Assembly: GCF_018881975.1 (NCBI RefSeq)
Contig: NZ_JACVPJ010000002.1
Coordinates: 124,001 to 188,000 of the forward strand
Reading direction: 5' to 3'
From: Polynucleobacter sp. JS-Safj-400b-B2
GTDB lineage: Bacteria > Pseudomonadota > Gammaproteobacteria > Burkholderiales > Burkholderiaceae
DNA: 64,000 nt
The notes beneath the pieces were generated by a model. That model saw nothing but the letters and a program-made list of their open reading frames with translations. It had not been told where the DNA came from and searched no databases. The stretch's first letter is position 1; each line of letters begins with the position of its first letter. Shown here in pieces: positions 1-12,891 of the stretch. The position numbers were made by a program, and so were the translations under genes.

Positions 1-2510
<2,510 letters not shown>

Positions 2511-2525
2511 TTAATTGATTGACTT

Positions 2526-3329
2526 TTACTTACGCAAGCCAAGAACATCTTGCATGTCGAATAAGCCACTGCTTTGGTTTTGTAAGAAGCGTGCAGCACG
2601 CAATGAACCTTGGGCATAAGACTGACGGCTTGAAGACTTGTGGCTGATTTCAATACGCTCGCCATCGCCAGCAAATAAAACAGTGTGATCACCGACGATA
2701 TCACCACCACGAATAGTGGCAAAACCGATCGAACCCTCTTTACGCTCACCGGTATGGCCTTCACGCGCATAAACAGCAACATCATCCAGCTTTTCACCTA
2801 ATGCATCCGCAATCACTTCGCCCATCTTGAGCGCAGTTCCTGAAGGAGCATCCACCTTATGCTTATGGTGAGCTTCAATAATTTCAATGTCATACCCTTG
2901 ATTGAGCATCTTGGCAGCAATCTCAAGAAGCTTAAAAGTAGCATTTACACCGACACTCATATTGGGTGCAAACACAATCGCCAATTTTGCAGAAGCTTTT
3001 TTCAGACCAGCTATTTGTTCAACTGTCAGGCCTGTAGTACCAATAATCATTTTGGTACCCGTCTTTTCGGCAATAGCTAAGTGGGCCATTGTGGCTTCGG
3101 GCCTAGTGAAGTCAATCAAAAACTCTGCATTCGCCAACACTTGAGCTACGTCAGACGAAATCAATACGCCCGTTTTTTTTCCTAAGAATGCACCGGCATC
3201 CTCACCTAATTGTGAACAAGTAGTATGTTCGAGGGCTCCAACCAATTGAGTATCAGCCGTATTGAGGACAGCCTCAATCAGCATCTTGCCCATACGTCCT
3301 GTTGCCCCTGCAATTGCAATCTTCATCAT
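2526..3329 (-). CDS. dapB: 4-hydroxy-tetrahydrodipicolinate reductase
   Basis: NAD(P)H-dependent reductase of the lysine/diaminopimelate pathway, feeding peptidoglycan and lysine synthesis. At 267 residues it has the usual family length. The N-terminal Rossmann motif GATGRMG is at residues 8-14. The catalytic segment [15 protein letters not shown] is at 152-166; by family knowledge His154 and Lys158 match the catalytic His and Lys of the E. coli enzyme, and the PSGT stretch binds substrate. The start is a tandem ATG-ATG, so the true first residue could be Met1 or Met2. It lies between bamE upstream and leuS downstream, the order usual in Burkholderiales. Confidence 0.97.
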   Translation of the reverse strand: MMKIAIAGATGRMGKMLIEAVLNTADTQLVGALEHTTCSQLGEDAGAFLGKKTGVLISSDVAQVLANAEFLIDFTRPEATMAHLAIAEKTGTKMIIGTTGLTVEQIAGLKKASAKLAIVFAPNMSVGVNATFKLLEIAAKMLNQGYDIEIIEAHHKHKVDAPSGTALKMGEVIADALGEKLDDVAVYAREGHTGERKEGSIGFATIRGGDIVGDHTVLFAGDGERIEISHKSSSRQSYAQGSLRAARFLQNQSSGLFDMQDVLGLRK

Positions 3330-3398
3330 GCGTTTCTTCGCTTCTTATTCAAGTGAGCCAAAACAGTCATCTTGGCATCAATACAAAAGTGATTTCTA

Positions 3399-4130
3399 TT
3401 ATTTCGGATCAGCTGCTTTAGGCACATCATTTAATGTGCCGGGTCCAAGCTCCGGAGACTGTGCATCTGGCTGCTTATTTGAAAAACTAAAAAAGTCCCA
3501 GAATGAGCCGCTCGCATTGGCTGCAGGTGCGGCTGCAGGTATGGGCGTACCTGCTGATAAATTGTCAGTCTTGCTTGGTACCAAATACTCTGGCTGCTGT
3601 AATGGTGGCGTAACGGGTGGCTTATTAGATCCAGTAATCACTTCCCAGAATGAGCGCTTTGTCTTGGAGTAGTTATCGATTTCTGCAACCATCTCAACTT
3701 CGGTTGGCAACGCATCACCTTCAAACTTAATAACCTTGTCACCATCAAAATAGACTGTGACATGACGCTCTTTACCCATTGACTGTCCAGCGCGCTTGAA
3801 TTCAAAAATGTAATCCCAGCGATTGGCATGGAAGTAACTTGCCAGCAAAGGCGTACCTAAAATTTGACGTACTTGCTCACGCGTCATTCCTAATTGCAAT
3901 TTGGAATACTGCTCGCTAGAAATAAAATTTCCCTGCACAACGTCAGGTACATAAGGTCTAAAAATCTTATTCATCCAAGCGCGTTGGGTTTCATCCACTG
4001 CAGAAGTGCAACCAACCACCCCTAGTAAACCCAATAGAGCGAGGGACATCATTCCTAATCGAACAGGGGAAAGGGCACCCTTCAAAACCGGGTTCAAAAA
4101 GCGAGTAAAAAGTTCAAGGCAATTTTGCAT
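3399..4130 (-). CDS. bamE: Outer membrane protein assembly factor BamE (SmpA/OmlA lipoprotein)
   Basis: Small lipoprotein of the BAM complex that inserts beta-barrel proteins into the outer membrane. The reading frame stays open back to 4196, but that would overlap fur. I choose the ATG at 4130 (243 residues), which keeps the charged n-region. The hydrophobic stretch SLALLGLLGVVGC ends in a lipobox whose Cys41 would be lipidated. The SmpA/OmlA core follows, with LGMTREQVRQILGTP and a later HVTVYFDGDKV segment. The C-terminus is a long Pro/Ala/Ser-rich tail that the shorter E. coli protein lacks. Other starts at 4145 or 4052 are possible, and no start has a strong ribosome-binding site. It diverges from fur across about 49 bp. 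Confidence 0.9.
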   Translation of the reverse strand: MQNCLELFTRFLNPVLKGALSPVRLGMMSLALLGLLGVVGCTSAVDETQRAWMNKIFRPYVPDVVQGNFISSEQYSKLQLGMTREQVRQILGTPLLASYFHANRWDYIFEFKRAGQSMGKERHVTVYFDGDKVIKFEGDALPTEVEMVAEIDNYSKTKRSFWEVITGSNKPPVTPPLQQPEYLVPSKTDNLSAGTPIPAAAPAANASGSFWDFFSFSNKQPDAQSPELGPGTLNDVPKAADPK

Positions 4131-4179
4131 GGTTGACCGTATCATTAAGACATTGATTTTAGCTCCCAATGCCATAAAT

Positions 4180-4632
4180 ATGACCCAAAACCGCACCCCT
4201 GAAGATTTACGAGATATTGGCCTAAAAGCGACTGGGCCAAGGATGAAAATCCTGGATTTTTTTCATCAAAACGGTGGCACCCACTTTAGCGCTGAAGACG
4301 TCTTTATGGCCTTGGCCAAAGAAGATAAGGAGATTGGCCTGGCAACGGTGTATCGGGTACTTACACAGTTTGAGCGAGCTGGACTGCTTTTACGCAGTCA
4401 TTTTGAGTCCAGCAAGGGTGATAGTAGGGCCATCTATGAGCTGAACGAAGGCCAACACCACGACCACTTAGTTTGCATTGATTGCGGCCATGTTGAGGAG
4501 TTTATGGATGAAGCCATTGAAAAAAGGCAGCGGGACATAGCCAAAAACCTCGGTTTTAAACTCCAGGAACACGCTTTAGCTATGTACGGTCATTGCCAAA
4601 AGAAGAATTGCCGTAATAAACAAACTAAGTAA
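4180..4632 (+). CDS. fur: Ferric uptake regulator Fur
   Basis: Iron-responsive DNA-binding repressor, 150 residues from the ATG at 4180 (MTQNRTPEDLRDIGLKATGP); the frame is open further upstream but that region is bamE in antisense. The winged-helix DNA-binding domain includes TRMK-type residues near 21 and the recognition segment GLATVYRVLTQFERAGLL (53-70). Metal-binding residues are visible: HHDHLVCIDCGHVEEF at 93-108 (Cys99 and Cys102) and the C-terminal HCQKKNC (Cys139 and Cys144). This is the Fur, not Zur or PerR, arrangement as far as the motifs tell. Because bamE starts only about 49 bp away on the other strand, the promoters must be packed into each other's 5' ends. A strong terminator follows at 4670-4698. 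Confidence 0.96.
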   Translation: MTQNRTPEDLRDIGLKATGPRMKILDFFHQNGGTHFSAEDVFMALAKEDKEIGLATVYRVLTQFERAGLLLRSHFESSKGDSRAIYELNEGQHHDHLVCIDCGHVEEFMDEAIEKRQRDIAKNLGFKLQEHALAMYGHCQKKNCRNKQTK

Positions 4633-4669
4633 AACAGCCAAAATAAGCGTTTTTTAACCACTAAGACGC

Positions 4670-4698
4670 AAAAAAGACCTCAATTTGAGGTCTTTTTT
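4670..4698. terminator. Bidirectional rho-independent terminator between fur and gap
   Basis: Inverted repeat AAAAAAGACCTCAA / TTTGAGGTCTTTTTT with a very short loop. A T-run follows the stem on both strands, so it can end fur (plus) and the tkt-gap transcript (minus), which converge here. Confidence 0.9.
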
Positions 4699-4777
4699 AC
4701 ACAATTAAGACCAAAAACAATATTTAAGCGTATTTTAACAACACTTAAATACTTTTAGATGATCTTATCTATTTTTC

Positions 4778-5806
4778 TTACTTTACAGCCATCAATGCTT
4801 CAGCAGCATTGAGCATTTGTACTGAATAACCCCACTCGTTGTCATACCAAGCCAATACCTTCACCAATTTGCCATCGGCAGATACGCGGGTTTGGGAAGC
4901 GTCATAAATACTTGGGCGCGGATCATGGTTAAAGTCGATAGAAACCAATGGCAATGTATTGAAGCCCAAAATCCCTTTAAGCTCACCTTCGCTGGCAGCC
5001 TTGAGAATGGAGTTCACTTCATCGACGCTTGTCGCACGACTTGCTGCAAAAGTTAAGTCAACAACAGAAACGTTAATCACTGGCACGCGCATTGCAAAGC
5101 CATCAAAGCGACCTGCTAAAGCTGGCAGAACCAAACCAACCGCTTTAGCTGCACCAGTCTTAGTTGGAATCATGCTGGTAACAGCAGAACGAGCACGACG
5201 CATATCCTTGTGATACACATCCGTTAATACTTGGTCATTAGTAAATGCATGAATCGTAGTCATCAAACCAGATTCAATACCAATCTTTTCGAGAAGTGGC
5301 TTAACCAATGGGGCTAAACAGTTTGTTGTGCAGCTTGCATTAGAAACCACCACATCGCTTGGCTTTAATACATTTTGGTTTACGCCATACACAATGGTTG
5401 CATCCACGTCTTTTTCACCAGGAGCAGAAATCAATACCTTCTTCGCGCCCTGCTCGATATGAATCATGGCCTTTTCTTTTGAAGTGAACTTACCAGTACA
5501 TTCCAAAACCAAATCAACGCCTAATTCACCCCATGGGGTTTCAGCAGGATTACGGGTGCAAAACATTTTGATGCGATCGCCATTAACCACCATGCAATCA
5601 CCATCAACAGACACATCTGCTGGGAAGCGACCATGCGCGGAGTCATATTTTGTAAGGTGCGCGTTAATCGCAATATCACCCATGGCATTAATTGCGACGA
5701 TCTCGATATCACGACGTGGCTTACCGTTTACCTGATCTTCATACAGGGCGCGTAATACCATGCGGCCAATACGCCCATAACCATTAATTGCGACACGAAT
5801 TGTCAT
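4778..5806 (-). CDS. gap: Type I glyceraldehyde-3-phosphate dehydrogenase
   Basis: NAD(P)-dependent enzyme of glycolysis/gluconeogenesis, 342 residues. The Rossmann motif GYGRIGR is at residues 9-15. The catalytic motif [12 protein letters not shown] surrounds Cys159, and a downstream segment [16 protein letters not shown] followed by WYDNEWGYS is typical of the family. It lies 42 bp downstream of transketolase on the same strand and ends near a strong terminator, so tkt and gap likely form one transcript linking the non-oxidative pentose phosphate pathway and lower glycolysis. Confidence 0.97.
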   Translation of the reverse strand: MTIRVAINGYGRIGRMVLRALYEDQVNGKPRRDIEIVAINAMGDIAINAHLTKYDSAHGRFPADVSVDGDCMVVNGDRIKMFCTRNPAETPWGELGVDLVLECTGKFTSKEKAMIHIEQGAKKVLISAPGEKDVDATIVYGVNQNVLKPSDVVVSNASCTTNCLAPLVKPLLEKIGIESGLMTTIHAFTNDQVLTDVYHKDMRRARSAVTSMIPTKTGAAKAVGLVLPALAGRFDGFAMRVPVINVSVVDLTFAASRATSVDEVNSILKAASEGELKGILGFNTLPLVSIDFNHDPRPSIYDASQTRVSADGKLVKVLAWYDNEWGYSVQMLNAAEALMAVK

Positions 5807-5848
5807 TTATTTTCCCTTGCTAATATTAAATTTATTTCGTACTTTGCT

Positions 5849-7840
5849 TTATTTCTTTGCAATACATTCTTTAACCGTCTTCGCAATCTGATCGGCAGTT
5901 AAACCAAAATATTCGTACAAGACTGGTGCCGGTGCGGACTCGCCGAAAGTATCTACTCCATGAACGGCTGCACAACCATACTTCCACCAGAAATCACTCA
6001 CACCAGCTTCAACCGCAATGCGAGGAATATTCGCGGGTAACACCTTTGCTTTATACGCAGCGTCTTGTTGATCGAAGACGGTCGTTGAAGGTATCGAAAC
6101 TACTCGAACTCCCAAACCTTCTTTTTCTAACTGCTGTGCAGTTTGTAATGCAAGAGCAATTTCAGAACCGGTGGCAATAATGACTGCATCAATCTTGCCA
6201 GATGGATCACGCAATACATAACCACCGCGCGCAATATCTTTAATTTGCGCTGCTGTACGAGATACAAATGGACAGTTCTGACGGCTAAAAATCAAAGCGC
6301 TCGGCCCATTTTTACGCTCAATGGCTGAACCCCAGGCTACAGCGCTCTCCGTGGTGTCGCAAGGACGCCAAACCATGAGGTTCGGAATAAGACGTAAGCT
6401 AGCAACATGCTCTACAGACTGATGGGTTGGGCCATCTTCACCCAAACCAATGGAGTCATGAGTAAAGACAAAAATACTGCGCAACTTCATCAAAGCAGCC
6501 ATACGCAGAGCGTTACGACTGTAGTCTGAGAACGTTAAGAACGTGCCACCAAATGGAATATAACCACCATGGAGGGCAATACCATTCATGATGGCACTCA
6601 TACCAAATTCACGCACACCGTAATTAATATGGTTCCCCCACTGATCACCCCGTACTGGTTTGCATGAAGACCAATTGGTTAAGTTTGATCCGGTTAAGTC
6701 AGCAGAGCCGCCCATAAATTCTGGTAACGCAGGTGCCAAAGCTTCGATTGCATTTTGACTGGCTTTACGAGTCGCAATAGTCTCCGCCTTAGTCTGGCAA
6801 GTTTTTAAATACGCATTTAATGTCGATGAAAAATCTTTGGATAGATCTCCTGCCATACGACGCTGCAATTCAGCAGCAAGTTCTGGAAATTTGTTTTTGT
6901 ACTTCTGAAATTCTTTATTCCAATCGTGCTCAGCAGCTTGACCACGCTTTTTAAAATCCCATGCCGCATAAATATCTTTCGGAATTTCAAATGGTGCATA
7001 AGGCCAATTCAAGGCAACACGAGTAGCTGCAATTTCTGTCGCACCCAATGGGGAGCCGTGTACCTTGTCGCTACCAGCCATATTGGGTGAGCCTTGACCA
7101 ATCGCGGTCTTGCAGCAGATCAGAGTTGGCTTATCACTCTTTTTAGCCTTGGCAATCGCGGCAGATACAGCTTCTGCATCATGCCCATCAACAGCCCGAA
7201 TCACATTCCAACCATAAGCCTCAAAACGCTTAGGGGTATCTTCGTTAAACCAAGAAACAACCTTGCCATCAATCGAGATGCCGTTGTCATCCCATAATGC
7301 AATTAACTTATTGAGCTTGAGTGTGCCAGCCAATGAACAGACTTCATGACTAATACCTTCCATCAAACAGCCATCACCCAAAAATACATAGGTGAAGTGA
7401 TCAACGATATTAAAGCCAGGACGATTAAATTCTTCTGCTAATAATTTTTCAGCAAGCGCCATTCCTACTGCATTCGAAATTCCTTGACCCAATGGACCCG
7501 TAGTTGTTTCTACGCCGGGAGTAATTCCATACTCAGGATGTCCTGGAGTTTTGCTGTGCAATTGACGGAAATTTTTCAACTCTTCAATCGGCAAGTCGTA
7601 ACCAGAAAGATGCAAGAGTGAATACAGCAACATGGATCCGTGACCATTCGATAAAACAAAACGATCGCGATCAATCCAATGCGGATCTGTTGGGTTATGT
7701 TTTAAATGCTCATTCCAAAGACCAACAGCTATATCTGCCATACCCATTGGCATTCCAGGGTGTCCTGAATTTGCCTGCTGTACTGCATCCATGGATAAGG
7801 CGCGGATGGCATTGGCCATGCGAATTTGAAGGTTTGACAT
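5849..7840 (-). CDS. tkt: Transketolase
   Basis: Thiamine-diphosphate enzyme that moves two-carbon ketol units between sugar phosphates. The 663-residue length is typical. The N-terminal [11 protein letters not shown] contains the phosphate/substrate-contacting His27. The thiamine-diphosphate motif begins with GDGCLMEG at 155-162. The central pyrimidine-binding domain carries [16 protein letters not shown]. It lies upstream of gap in the same orientation. Across a 43-bp gap on the other strand is rsmE, so the two genes diverge. Confidence 0.97.
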   Translation of the reverse strand: MSNLQIRMANAIRALSMDAVQQANSGHPGMPMGMADIAVGLWNEHLKHNPTDPHWIDRDRFVLSNGHGSMLLYSLLHLSGYDLPIEELKNFRQLHSKTPGHPEYGITPGVETTTGPLGQGISNAVGMALAEKLLAEEFNRPGFNIVDHFTYVFLGDGCLMEGISHEVCSLAGTLKLNKLIALWDDNGISIDGKVVSWFNEDTPKRFEAYGWNVIRAVDGHDAEAVSAAIAKAKKSDKPTLICCKTAIGQGSPNMAGSDKVHGSPLGATEIAATRVALNWPYAPFEIPKDIYAAWDFKKRGQAAEHDWNKEFQKYKNKFPELAAELQRRMAGDLSKDFSSTLNAYLKTCQTKAETIATRKASQNAIEALAPALPEFMGGSADLTGSNLTNWSSCKPVRGDQWGNHINYGVREFGMSAIMNGIALHGGYIPFGGTFLTFSDYSRNALRMAALMKLRSIFVFTHDSIGLGEDGPTHQSVEHVASLRLIPNLMVWRPCDTTESAVAWGSAIERKNGPSALIFSRQNCPFVSRTAAQIKDIARGGYVLRDPSGKIDAVIIATGSEIALALQTAQQLEKEGLGVRVVSIPSTTVFDQQDAAYKAKVLPANIPRIAVEAGVSDFWWKYGCAAVHGVDTFGESAPAPVLYEYFGLTADQIAKTVKECIAKK

Positions 7841-7883
7841 CGTAAAAGTGGTCTCTGGAAAATTAATTGGCTATATTTCAGTA

Positions 7884-8645
7884 ATGCCTCAATTTTATCT
7901 TCCCGGACCATGGGAATCCCAAAAGCCAACAACCCTCACGCCCGAGGTTGCTCACCATCTACGCGTAAGGCGTATCCAAATTGGGGAATTTTTCCCAGTA
8001 TTTGATGGAAATGGCCAAATTGCCAAGGCGGAACTCCTCTCTTTGAGCGGAAAAACAGGTCAAGTTCAGTTAACGGATATACGTACTGATACCCATCGAG
8101 AGACCCCATATGCCATTACTTTGGCGCAGGGACTGGCTGGCGGCGACAAAATGGACTGGATTGTTGAAAAAGCGGTAGAAACAGGCGCTCAAAATATTGC
8201 TCCGATGCAATGTGAGCGATCTATCCTCAAACTCACACGTTCGAGCGATTTAGAGCGTGCTCAAAAACGCCTCGCCCACTGGGAGGGGATTATTCAAGCT
8301 GCATGCGAGCAATGCGACCGCACTGTCTTTGCAAGCCTAGAGCCTATCCAAACATTCGAAGCTTACTTAAAGGCAACTCCAAAACCTGTCCTTAAGTTAC
8401 TTCTTAGTCCTGATGCTACCAAAAGTATGTATTCCGTGTTGATAGAAAATGACCCTCAAGATATCGTCCTCATGATTGGGCCCGAAGGCGGTCACTCCCC
8501 TGAAGAAGAGGCTCAGGCAGAGGCTACCGGCTACCAATTAGTTTCACTAGGGGAGCGGGTGCTAAGGACTGAAACGGCAGGTGTGGTAGCCATTACAGCG
8601 GTGCATAGCGTATGGAACCCTGAAATGCAAAATCGCCTCAAGTAG
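7884..8645 (+). CDS. rsmE: 16S rRNA (uracil(1498)-N(3))-methyltransferase RsmE
   Basis: SPOUT-class methyltransferase that methylates U1498 of 16S rRNA in the 30S subunit. The frame is open from 7848, but the protein resembles its family only from the ATG at 7884 (MPQFYLPGPW), giving 253 residues. An N-terminal PUA-like domain contains HHLRVRRIQIGE. The C-terminal trefoil-knot SAM-binding domain has IGPEGGHSPEEE (GPEGG at 199-203) and SLGERVLRTETAGV (about 221-234). A hairpin overlaps its stop codon and probably terminates it. Confidence 0.95.
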   Translation: MPQFYLPGPWESQKPTTLTPEVAHHLRVRRIQIGEFFPVFDGNGQIAKAELLSLSGKTGQVQLTDIRTDTHRETPYAITLAQGLAGGDKMDWIVEKAVETGAQNIAPMQCERSILKLTRSSDLERAQKRLAHWEGIIQAACEQCDRTVFASLEPIQTFEAYLKATPKPVLKLLLSPDATKSMYSVLIENDPQDIVLMIGPEGGHSPEEEAQAEATGYQLVSLGERVLRTETAGVVAITAVHSVWNPEMQNRLK

Positions 8646-8654
8646 AGGCGATTT
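8630..8654. terminator. Hairpin terminator overlapping the rsmE stop codon
   Basis: Perfect 10-bp stem AAATCGCCTC / GAGGCGATTT with a 5-nt loop that contains the rsmE stop codon. The T-tract is short, so this is a modest terminator. It serves the convergence of rsmE with the barstar-like gene. Confidence 0.6.
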
Positions 8655-8689
8655 GTAGTGCTTCAAATCCGCTTCTAAGACTTTAGCGA

Positions 8690-9310
8690 TTAAGCAAAAG
8701 AGTAGAAGACGCGATATGGTGTGCGGCGCTCAGCCCAGAAATCAACGGCATCGCGGAAAACATCTAAAAGCGTTTCACGAGCTTCTTTGTCAAACTTCTG
8801 AGTGCATGGCAAACCTTCAAGAACCACCACGAATCCGGGCTGTGGGCCAGATTTGTCTACCGTAGTCGTCAAAGCATCTAACAAAGGATCGTAATTTTTT
8901 GCCTGCTGCTTAGTAAATGAGTAAGCAATCGCAATAGACTCCAATACTTCACCTTTAGTCATAGCATTGGCGCAATTGGCATAAATAAAGTGCTGACCCA
9001 ATTCAGTAGCCGCTTCCTGTAAGTCAGGAGTGCGGAAAGCACGAATAGATTGAACAATATTAGGGCGCACACTGCGCAACATTGCCGGCGGTCCGGCATC
9101 ACGAACGGCCAAAGCGGCACGCCAAGAAGCTGTCACTTTTTTTCCCGAAACTTGATTTGCTGCATAGGTTTGTAAACGAGATAAACCACCTTCGGCATAA
9201 ATGTTGGCAGCGGATGATTCGGTTTCCAGTCGATCATTGCTATCCCAACTTTCAGCACGGCTATGTTCATCGAAGCTGGCTGTATTGCTGTTTTCAGAGC
9301 GATTATTCAT
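8690..9310 (-). CDS. Barstar-like (barnase inhibitor family) protein
   Basis: 206 residues, uncharacterised. The first 45 or so residues are acidic and Ser/Asn-rich and look disordered. The C-terminal half resembles the barstar fold: FIYANCANAMTKGEVLESIA, a segment with the FxxYDPLLDALT pattern where barstar has its helix contacting barnase, then GFVVVLEGLPCTQKFDKEAR and a closing RTPYRVFYSF strand. No barnase-like ribonuclease gene is adjacent, so it may have a housekeeping role, as is common for solitary barstar-like proteins in Burkholderiales. Assignment is by fold-level resemblance only. It faces rsmE convergently and lies downstream of maeB on the same strand. Confidence 0.65.
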   Translation of the reverse strand: MNNRSENSNTASFDEHSRAESWDSNDRLETESSAANIYAEGGLSRLQTYAANQVSGKKVTASWRAALAVRDAGPPAMLRSVRPNIVQSIRAFRTPDLQEAATELGQHFIYANCANAMTKGEVLESIAIAYSFTKQQAKNYDPLLDALTTTVDKSGPQPGFVVVLEGLPCTQKFDKEARETLLDVFRDAVDFWAERRTPYRVFYSFA

Positions 9311-9396
9311 GATGGGTGCTAGATTACCCGTAACACGCCATCAAATCAAGCCCAAATACAGTGTATTTTATGTAAAGCACTGATTTATATAGAAAT

Positions 9397-9430
9397 AATT
9401 TATGTAAGTTATTACTAACTTACATAAATT
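9397..9430. repeat. Perfect AT-rich inverted repeat between maeB and the barstar-like gene
   Basis: AATTTATGTAAGTT and its exact complement AACTTACATAAATT, 14 bp each, are separated by 6 nt. It begins 9 nt beyond the maeB stop codon and lies about 90 bp upstream of the barstar-like start. It has low GC and no T-tract, so it is a weak terminator candidate and could instead be an operator. Confidence 0.75.
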
Positions 9431-9438
9431 ACCAATTC

Positions 9439-11760
9439 TTAAGAAATGCCCCTGGCATTACTTGCTGCCTCAACAACCGCCAAAGTTGTCACATTCACAA
9501 TACGGCGCACAGTTGCGGCCGGAGTGAGAATATGAATTGGCTTAGCAACACCCAATAACAATGGGCCAATTGAAATGCCATTACCGGCAGCGGTTTTTAA
9601 CAAGTTATAGGAAATATTTGCTGCATCGATATTTGGCAATACCAGCAAATTAGCATCACCTTTCAATGGAGATGATGATACCGCACCCTCACGAATGCTT
9701 GCATCCAAAGCGCTATCGCCATGCATTTCTCCATCAACCTCTAAAGTTGGATCCGCTTTCTGAAGCAATGCCAACACTTCGCGCATTTTGACTGCAGATG
9801 GCGCATTGCTTGAACCAAAATTGGAATGGGATAGTAATGCCACTTTAGGAGCTAGCCCTAACTTTCGCATTTCTCTTGCGGCCATGAGACTGAGATCCGC
9901 TAACTGTTCTGCAGTAGGGTCAAGATTGATATGTGTATCTACCAAGAACACTTGTCGACCTGGCAAAATCAAACCAGACATTGCGCCATAAACATTTGCA
10001 CCAGGCTCATGCCCAATCACTTCATCAATATATTTCAAGTGCGTAGCAATATTACCGACCGTGCCAGAAATCATGCCGTCGGCCATACCTTTTTGAATCA
10101 AAAGGCTACCAATCAAACTATTGCGGCGACGCACTTCTAACTTAGCAAACGACTGTGTCACACCCTTGCGCTCAGTCAGAGCTAGGTAGGTTTGCCAGAA
10201 ATCACGGAAGCGCGAATCATTCTCTGGATTCACAATTTCAAAGTCGTCGCCTGCTTTCATACGCAGACCAAACTTCTCGATACGATGTTCGATTACGGCT
10301 GGGCGACCAATTAGGATTGGGGTTGCGAGATTCTCATCAATGACGATCTGCACTGCACGCAATACACGCTCATCTTCGCCCTCGGCAAACACAATACGTT
10401 TTTGATTTGCTGGTACGCGCTTCGCAATACTAAAGAGCGGCTTCATCAAAGTACCTGAGTGGTAAACAAACTGCTGCAACTGATTGCGATACGCATCGAA
10501 ATCTTTAATCGGACGTGACGCGACGCCATCATCCATGGCTGCCTTAGCAACTGCAGGAGCAATAACTGTAATAAGGCGTGGGTCAAATGGTTTTGGAATG
10601 AGGTACTCTGGGCCAAAGGATAGGTTCTCAATACCGTAAACAGAGGCAACTACTTCGCTCTGCTCCGCTTGAGCCAACTCCGCCACAGCCTTTACAGCTG
10701 CCACTTCCATGCCACGAGTAATCGTTGTTGCACCCACATCCAAAGCACCGCGGAAGATGAATGGGAAACACAAAACGTTATTCACTTGGTTTGGATAATC
10801 AGTTCGGCCGGTTGCCATCACCGCATCTGGACGAACAGCTTTTACTTCCTCAGGCAAGATTTCAGGAGTGGGGTTTGCTAAGGCATACACCAATGGCTTA
10901 GGCGCCATCTTCTTCACCATATCTTGCTTGAGTACTCCGCCAGCCGAAAGACCTAGGAAAATATCCGCGCCTTCAATAGCTTGGTCGAGTGTGCGCAAAT
11001 CGGTATCTTGGCAGAATGGCTCCTTCTCTGGATCCATCAATTCTTTACGGCCTTTGTAAGCAACGCCGGCTAAGTCAGTAACCCAAATATTTTTACGCTG
11101 GATACCTAAATCAACCAATAGATCTAAACAGGCTAGGGCAGCAGCACCTGCTCCAGAAGTAACGAGCTTCACTTCTTCTACCTTTTTACCAACTACCTTC
11201 AAACCATTGATGATGGCGGCTGCAACCACAATCGCTGTACCGTGTTGATCATCGTGAAAGACCGGAATCTTCATGCGTGCTTGCAACTTGCGCTCGACTA
11301 CAAAACAGTCAGGCGCCTTAATGTCTTCTAAATTAATGCCGCCAAACGTTGGCTCCAGTGCTGCAATAATTTCTACCAACTTATCAGGATCGTTTTCATT
11401 TACTTCAATATCGAAAACGTCAATACCAGCAAACTTCTTAAAAAGAACTGCTTTACCCTCCATCACAGGCTTACTTGCTAGTGGTCCGATATTTCCCAAA
11501 CCTAAAACAGCTGTACCGTTGGTAATAACGCCAACTAAATTTCCGCGTGCGGTGTACTTAAAAGCATTCGCCGGATCTTTAACAATCTCTTCGCAAGGAG
11601 CCGCAACACCAGGCGTGTATGCCAGCGCTAAGTCTCGTTGATTGGTTAATTGTTTTGTAGGTGCAATTTCAATTTTGCCCGGAGTCGGAAACTCGTGATA
11701 TTGCAGGGCCGCCTCTCTTAAGGCTGCAATTTGTTGCTCTTTACTATTTTCTTTGCTCAT
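9439..11760 (-). CDS. maeB: NADP-dependent malic enzyme with C-terminal phosphotransacetylase domain
   Basis: 773 residues, the usual long bacterial MaeB. Residues 1 to about 430 are the malic enzyme: [14 protein letters not shown], the metal/substrate segment FHDDQHGTA (168-176), and a nucleotide-binding [17 protein letters not shown]. Residues from about 445 to the end resemble phosphate acetyltransferase ([34 protein letters not shown]), which in this family is regulatory rather than a proven acetyltransferase. It oxidatively decarboxylates malate to pyruvate and makes NADPH. It diverges from thiL across about 105 bp. Confidence 0.95.
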   Translation of the reverse strand: MSKENSKEQQIAALREAALQYHEFPTPGKIEIAPTKQLTNQRDLALAYTPGVAAPCEEIVKDPANAFKYTARGNLVGVITNGTAVLGLGNIGPLASKPVMEGKAVLFKKFAGIDVFDIEVNENDPDKLVEIIAALEPTFGGINLEDIKAPDCFVVERKLQARMKIPVFHDDQHGTAIVVAAAIINGLKVVGKKVEEVKLVTSGAGAAALACLDLLVDLGIQRKNIWVTDLAGVAYKGRKELMDPEKEPFCQDTDLRTLDQAIEGADIFLGLSAGGVLKQDMVKKMAPKPLVYALANPTPEILPEEVKAVRPDAVMATGRTDYPNQVNNVLCFPFIFRGALDVGATTITRGMEVAAVKAVAELAQAEQSEVVASVYGIENLSFGPEYLIPKPFDPRLITVIAPAVAKAAMDDGVASRPIKDFDAYRNQLQQFVYHSGTLMKPLFSIAKRVPANQKRIVFAEGEDERVLRAVQIVIDENLATPILIGRPAVIEHRIEKFGLRMKAGDDFEIVNPENDSRFRDFWQTYLALTERKGVTQSFAKLEVRRRNSLIGSLLIQKGMADGMISGTVGNIATHLKYIDEVIGHEPGANVYGAMSGLILPGRQVFLVDTHINLDPTAEQLADLSLMAAREMRKLGLAPKVALLSHSNFGSSNAPSAVKMREVLALLQKADPTLEVDGEMHGDSALDASIREGAVSSSPLKGDANLLVLPNIDAANISYNLLKTAAGNGISIGPLLLGVAKPIHILTPAATVRRIVNVTTLAVVEAASNARGIS

Positions 11761-11865
11761 TCACTAACTCGCTAAGTTTTGTCTTATCTTCATTTATCTA
11801 AGACTTATAAGACTTCAATTCTATTCCTCTCGGGCATTGACTTCATAACCGCCATAAAATGGGGC

Positions 11866-12891
11866 ATGTCTTCTCGCTCCACCCCCCTCGGTGAATTTGA
11901 CCTAATCGATCGTTTCTTTAAAACAAGTGCGGATTCCTTGCGCACCAACGCAGATGAAGCAATTACCTTGGGTATTGGCGATGACTGCGCCCTAATCAAA
12001 CCGCCAGTAAATGAAGAAATTGCCATTACCAGTGATATGTTGGTTGAGGGTAGGCACTTTTTTGTAGGTGCCGATCCCGCCCAATTAGCCCGAAAAGCCC
12101 TAGCAGTCAACCTTTCAGACCTCTCTGCCATGGGTGCTAGACCCCTAGGATTTACCTTGGCCATTGCGCTACCAGCAGTAGACGAGGCCTGGCTAGCGGG
12201 TTTTTCTAAGGGGCTTTTTGCAATTGCTAAAGAGTATTCCTGCCCCCTGATTGGTGGCGACACCACTGCAGGTCCCCTCACCATCTCAATCACCGCTTTT
12301 GGTGCCATCCCCACCGGGAAAGCCATTCGTCGATCCGGCGCAAAGCCAGGTGATGACGTTTGGGTCTCTGGCACGGTTGGAGATGCAAGACTGTCTCTTG
12401 CTGCACTGCGTCATGAAATCAATCTGTCTAGTGAAGATTTGCAGCAAGTCGAACACCGCATGCATCAACCAATGGCACGAGTTGAATTGGGTGTACAGCT
12501 AAGAAATGTTGCCACTGCAGCGCTGGATGTCTCTGATGGATTGCTAGGTGACTTAGGTCATATATTGAAGCAGTCACATGTCGATGCAGAAATTGCTTTG
12601 GATAAATTACCAAAATCCATCACACTTCAAAAGCAAGACTTGGCTATTCAAAATCAATTTGCTGCGTGCGGCGGTGATGATTACGAACTTTGCTTTACAG
12701 CACCCTCAAGTCAGCGCGACAAAATTCAAGCAATCAGTAAGTCGCTCAACTTACCATTAACCCTCATTGGAAAAATACTTCCAAAAAGAGATAGTCAAGC
12801 AAAGGTATATTTACTAGATGCCTCCGGCACTCTTCTGAGTGATTTACAAGCAGCCCCTTTTCTCAACTCATTCGATCACTTTGCATCATGA
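11866..12891 (+). CDS. thiL: Thiamine-monophosphate kinase
   Basis: Makes thiamine diphosphate from thiamine monophosphate and ATP. The frame is open from 11779, but the family start MSSRSTPLGEFDLIDRFF is the ATG at 11866, giving 341 residues. The PurM-like N-terminal motif GIGDDCAL is at about 36-43, and the nucleotide-binding segment AVNLSDLSAMGARPLG at about 80-95. The second half has GGDTTAGP and LDVSDGLLGDLGHI, and the C-terminus AACGGDDYELCF. Its stop overlaps the pgpA start by 4 bp (ATGA), so thiL-pgpA-pncC are translationally coupled. Confidence 0.95.
   Translation: MSSRSTPLGEFDLIDRFFKTSADSLRTNADEAITLGIGDDCALIKPPVNEEIAITSDMLVEGRHFFVGADPAQLARKALAVNLSDLSAMGARPLGFTLAIALPAVDEAWLAGFSKGLFAIAKEYSCPLIGGDTTAGPLTISITAFGAIPTGKAIRRSGAKPGDDVWVSGTVGDARLSLAALRHEINLSSEDLQQVEHRMHQPMARVELGVQLRNVATAALDVSDGLLGDLGHILKQSHVDAEIALDKLPKSITLQKQDLAIQNQFAACGGDDYELCFTAPSSQRDKIQAISKSLNLPLTLIGKILPKRDSQAKVYLLDASGTLLSDLQAAPFLNSFDHFAS

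Noticed and set aside
4006..4179. Longer N-terminus for Fur from upstream in-frame ATG codons
   Set aside because: That segment is the bamE signal region in antisense, and Fur family similarity begins only at the ATG at 4180.
11761..11865. Thiamine riboswitch ahead of thiL
   Set aside because: The 105-bp gap lacks the conserved CUGAGA core of the TPP riboswitch, and thiL is not among the genes usually controlled that way.
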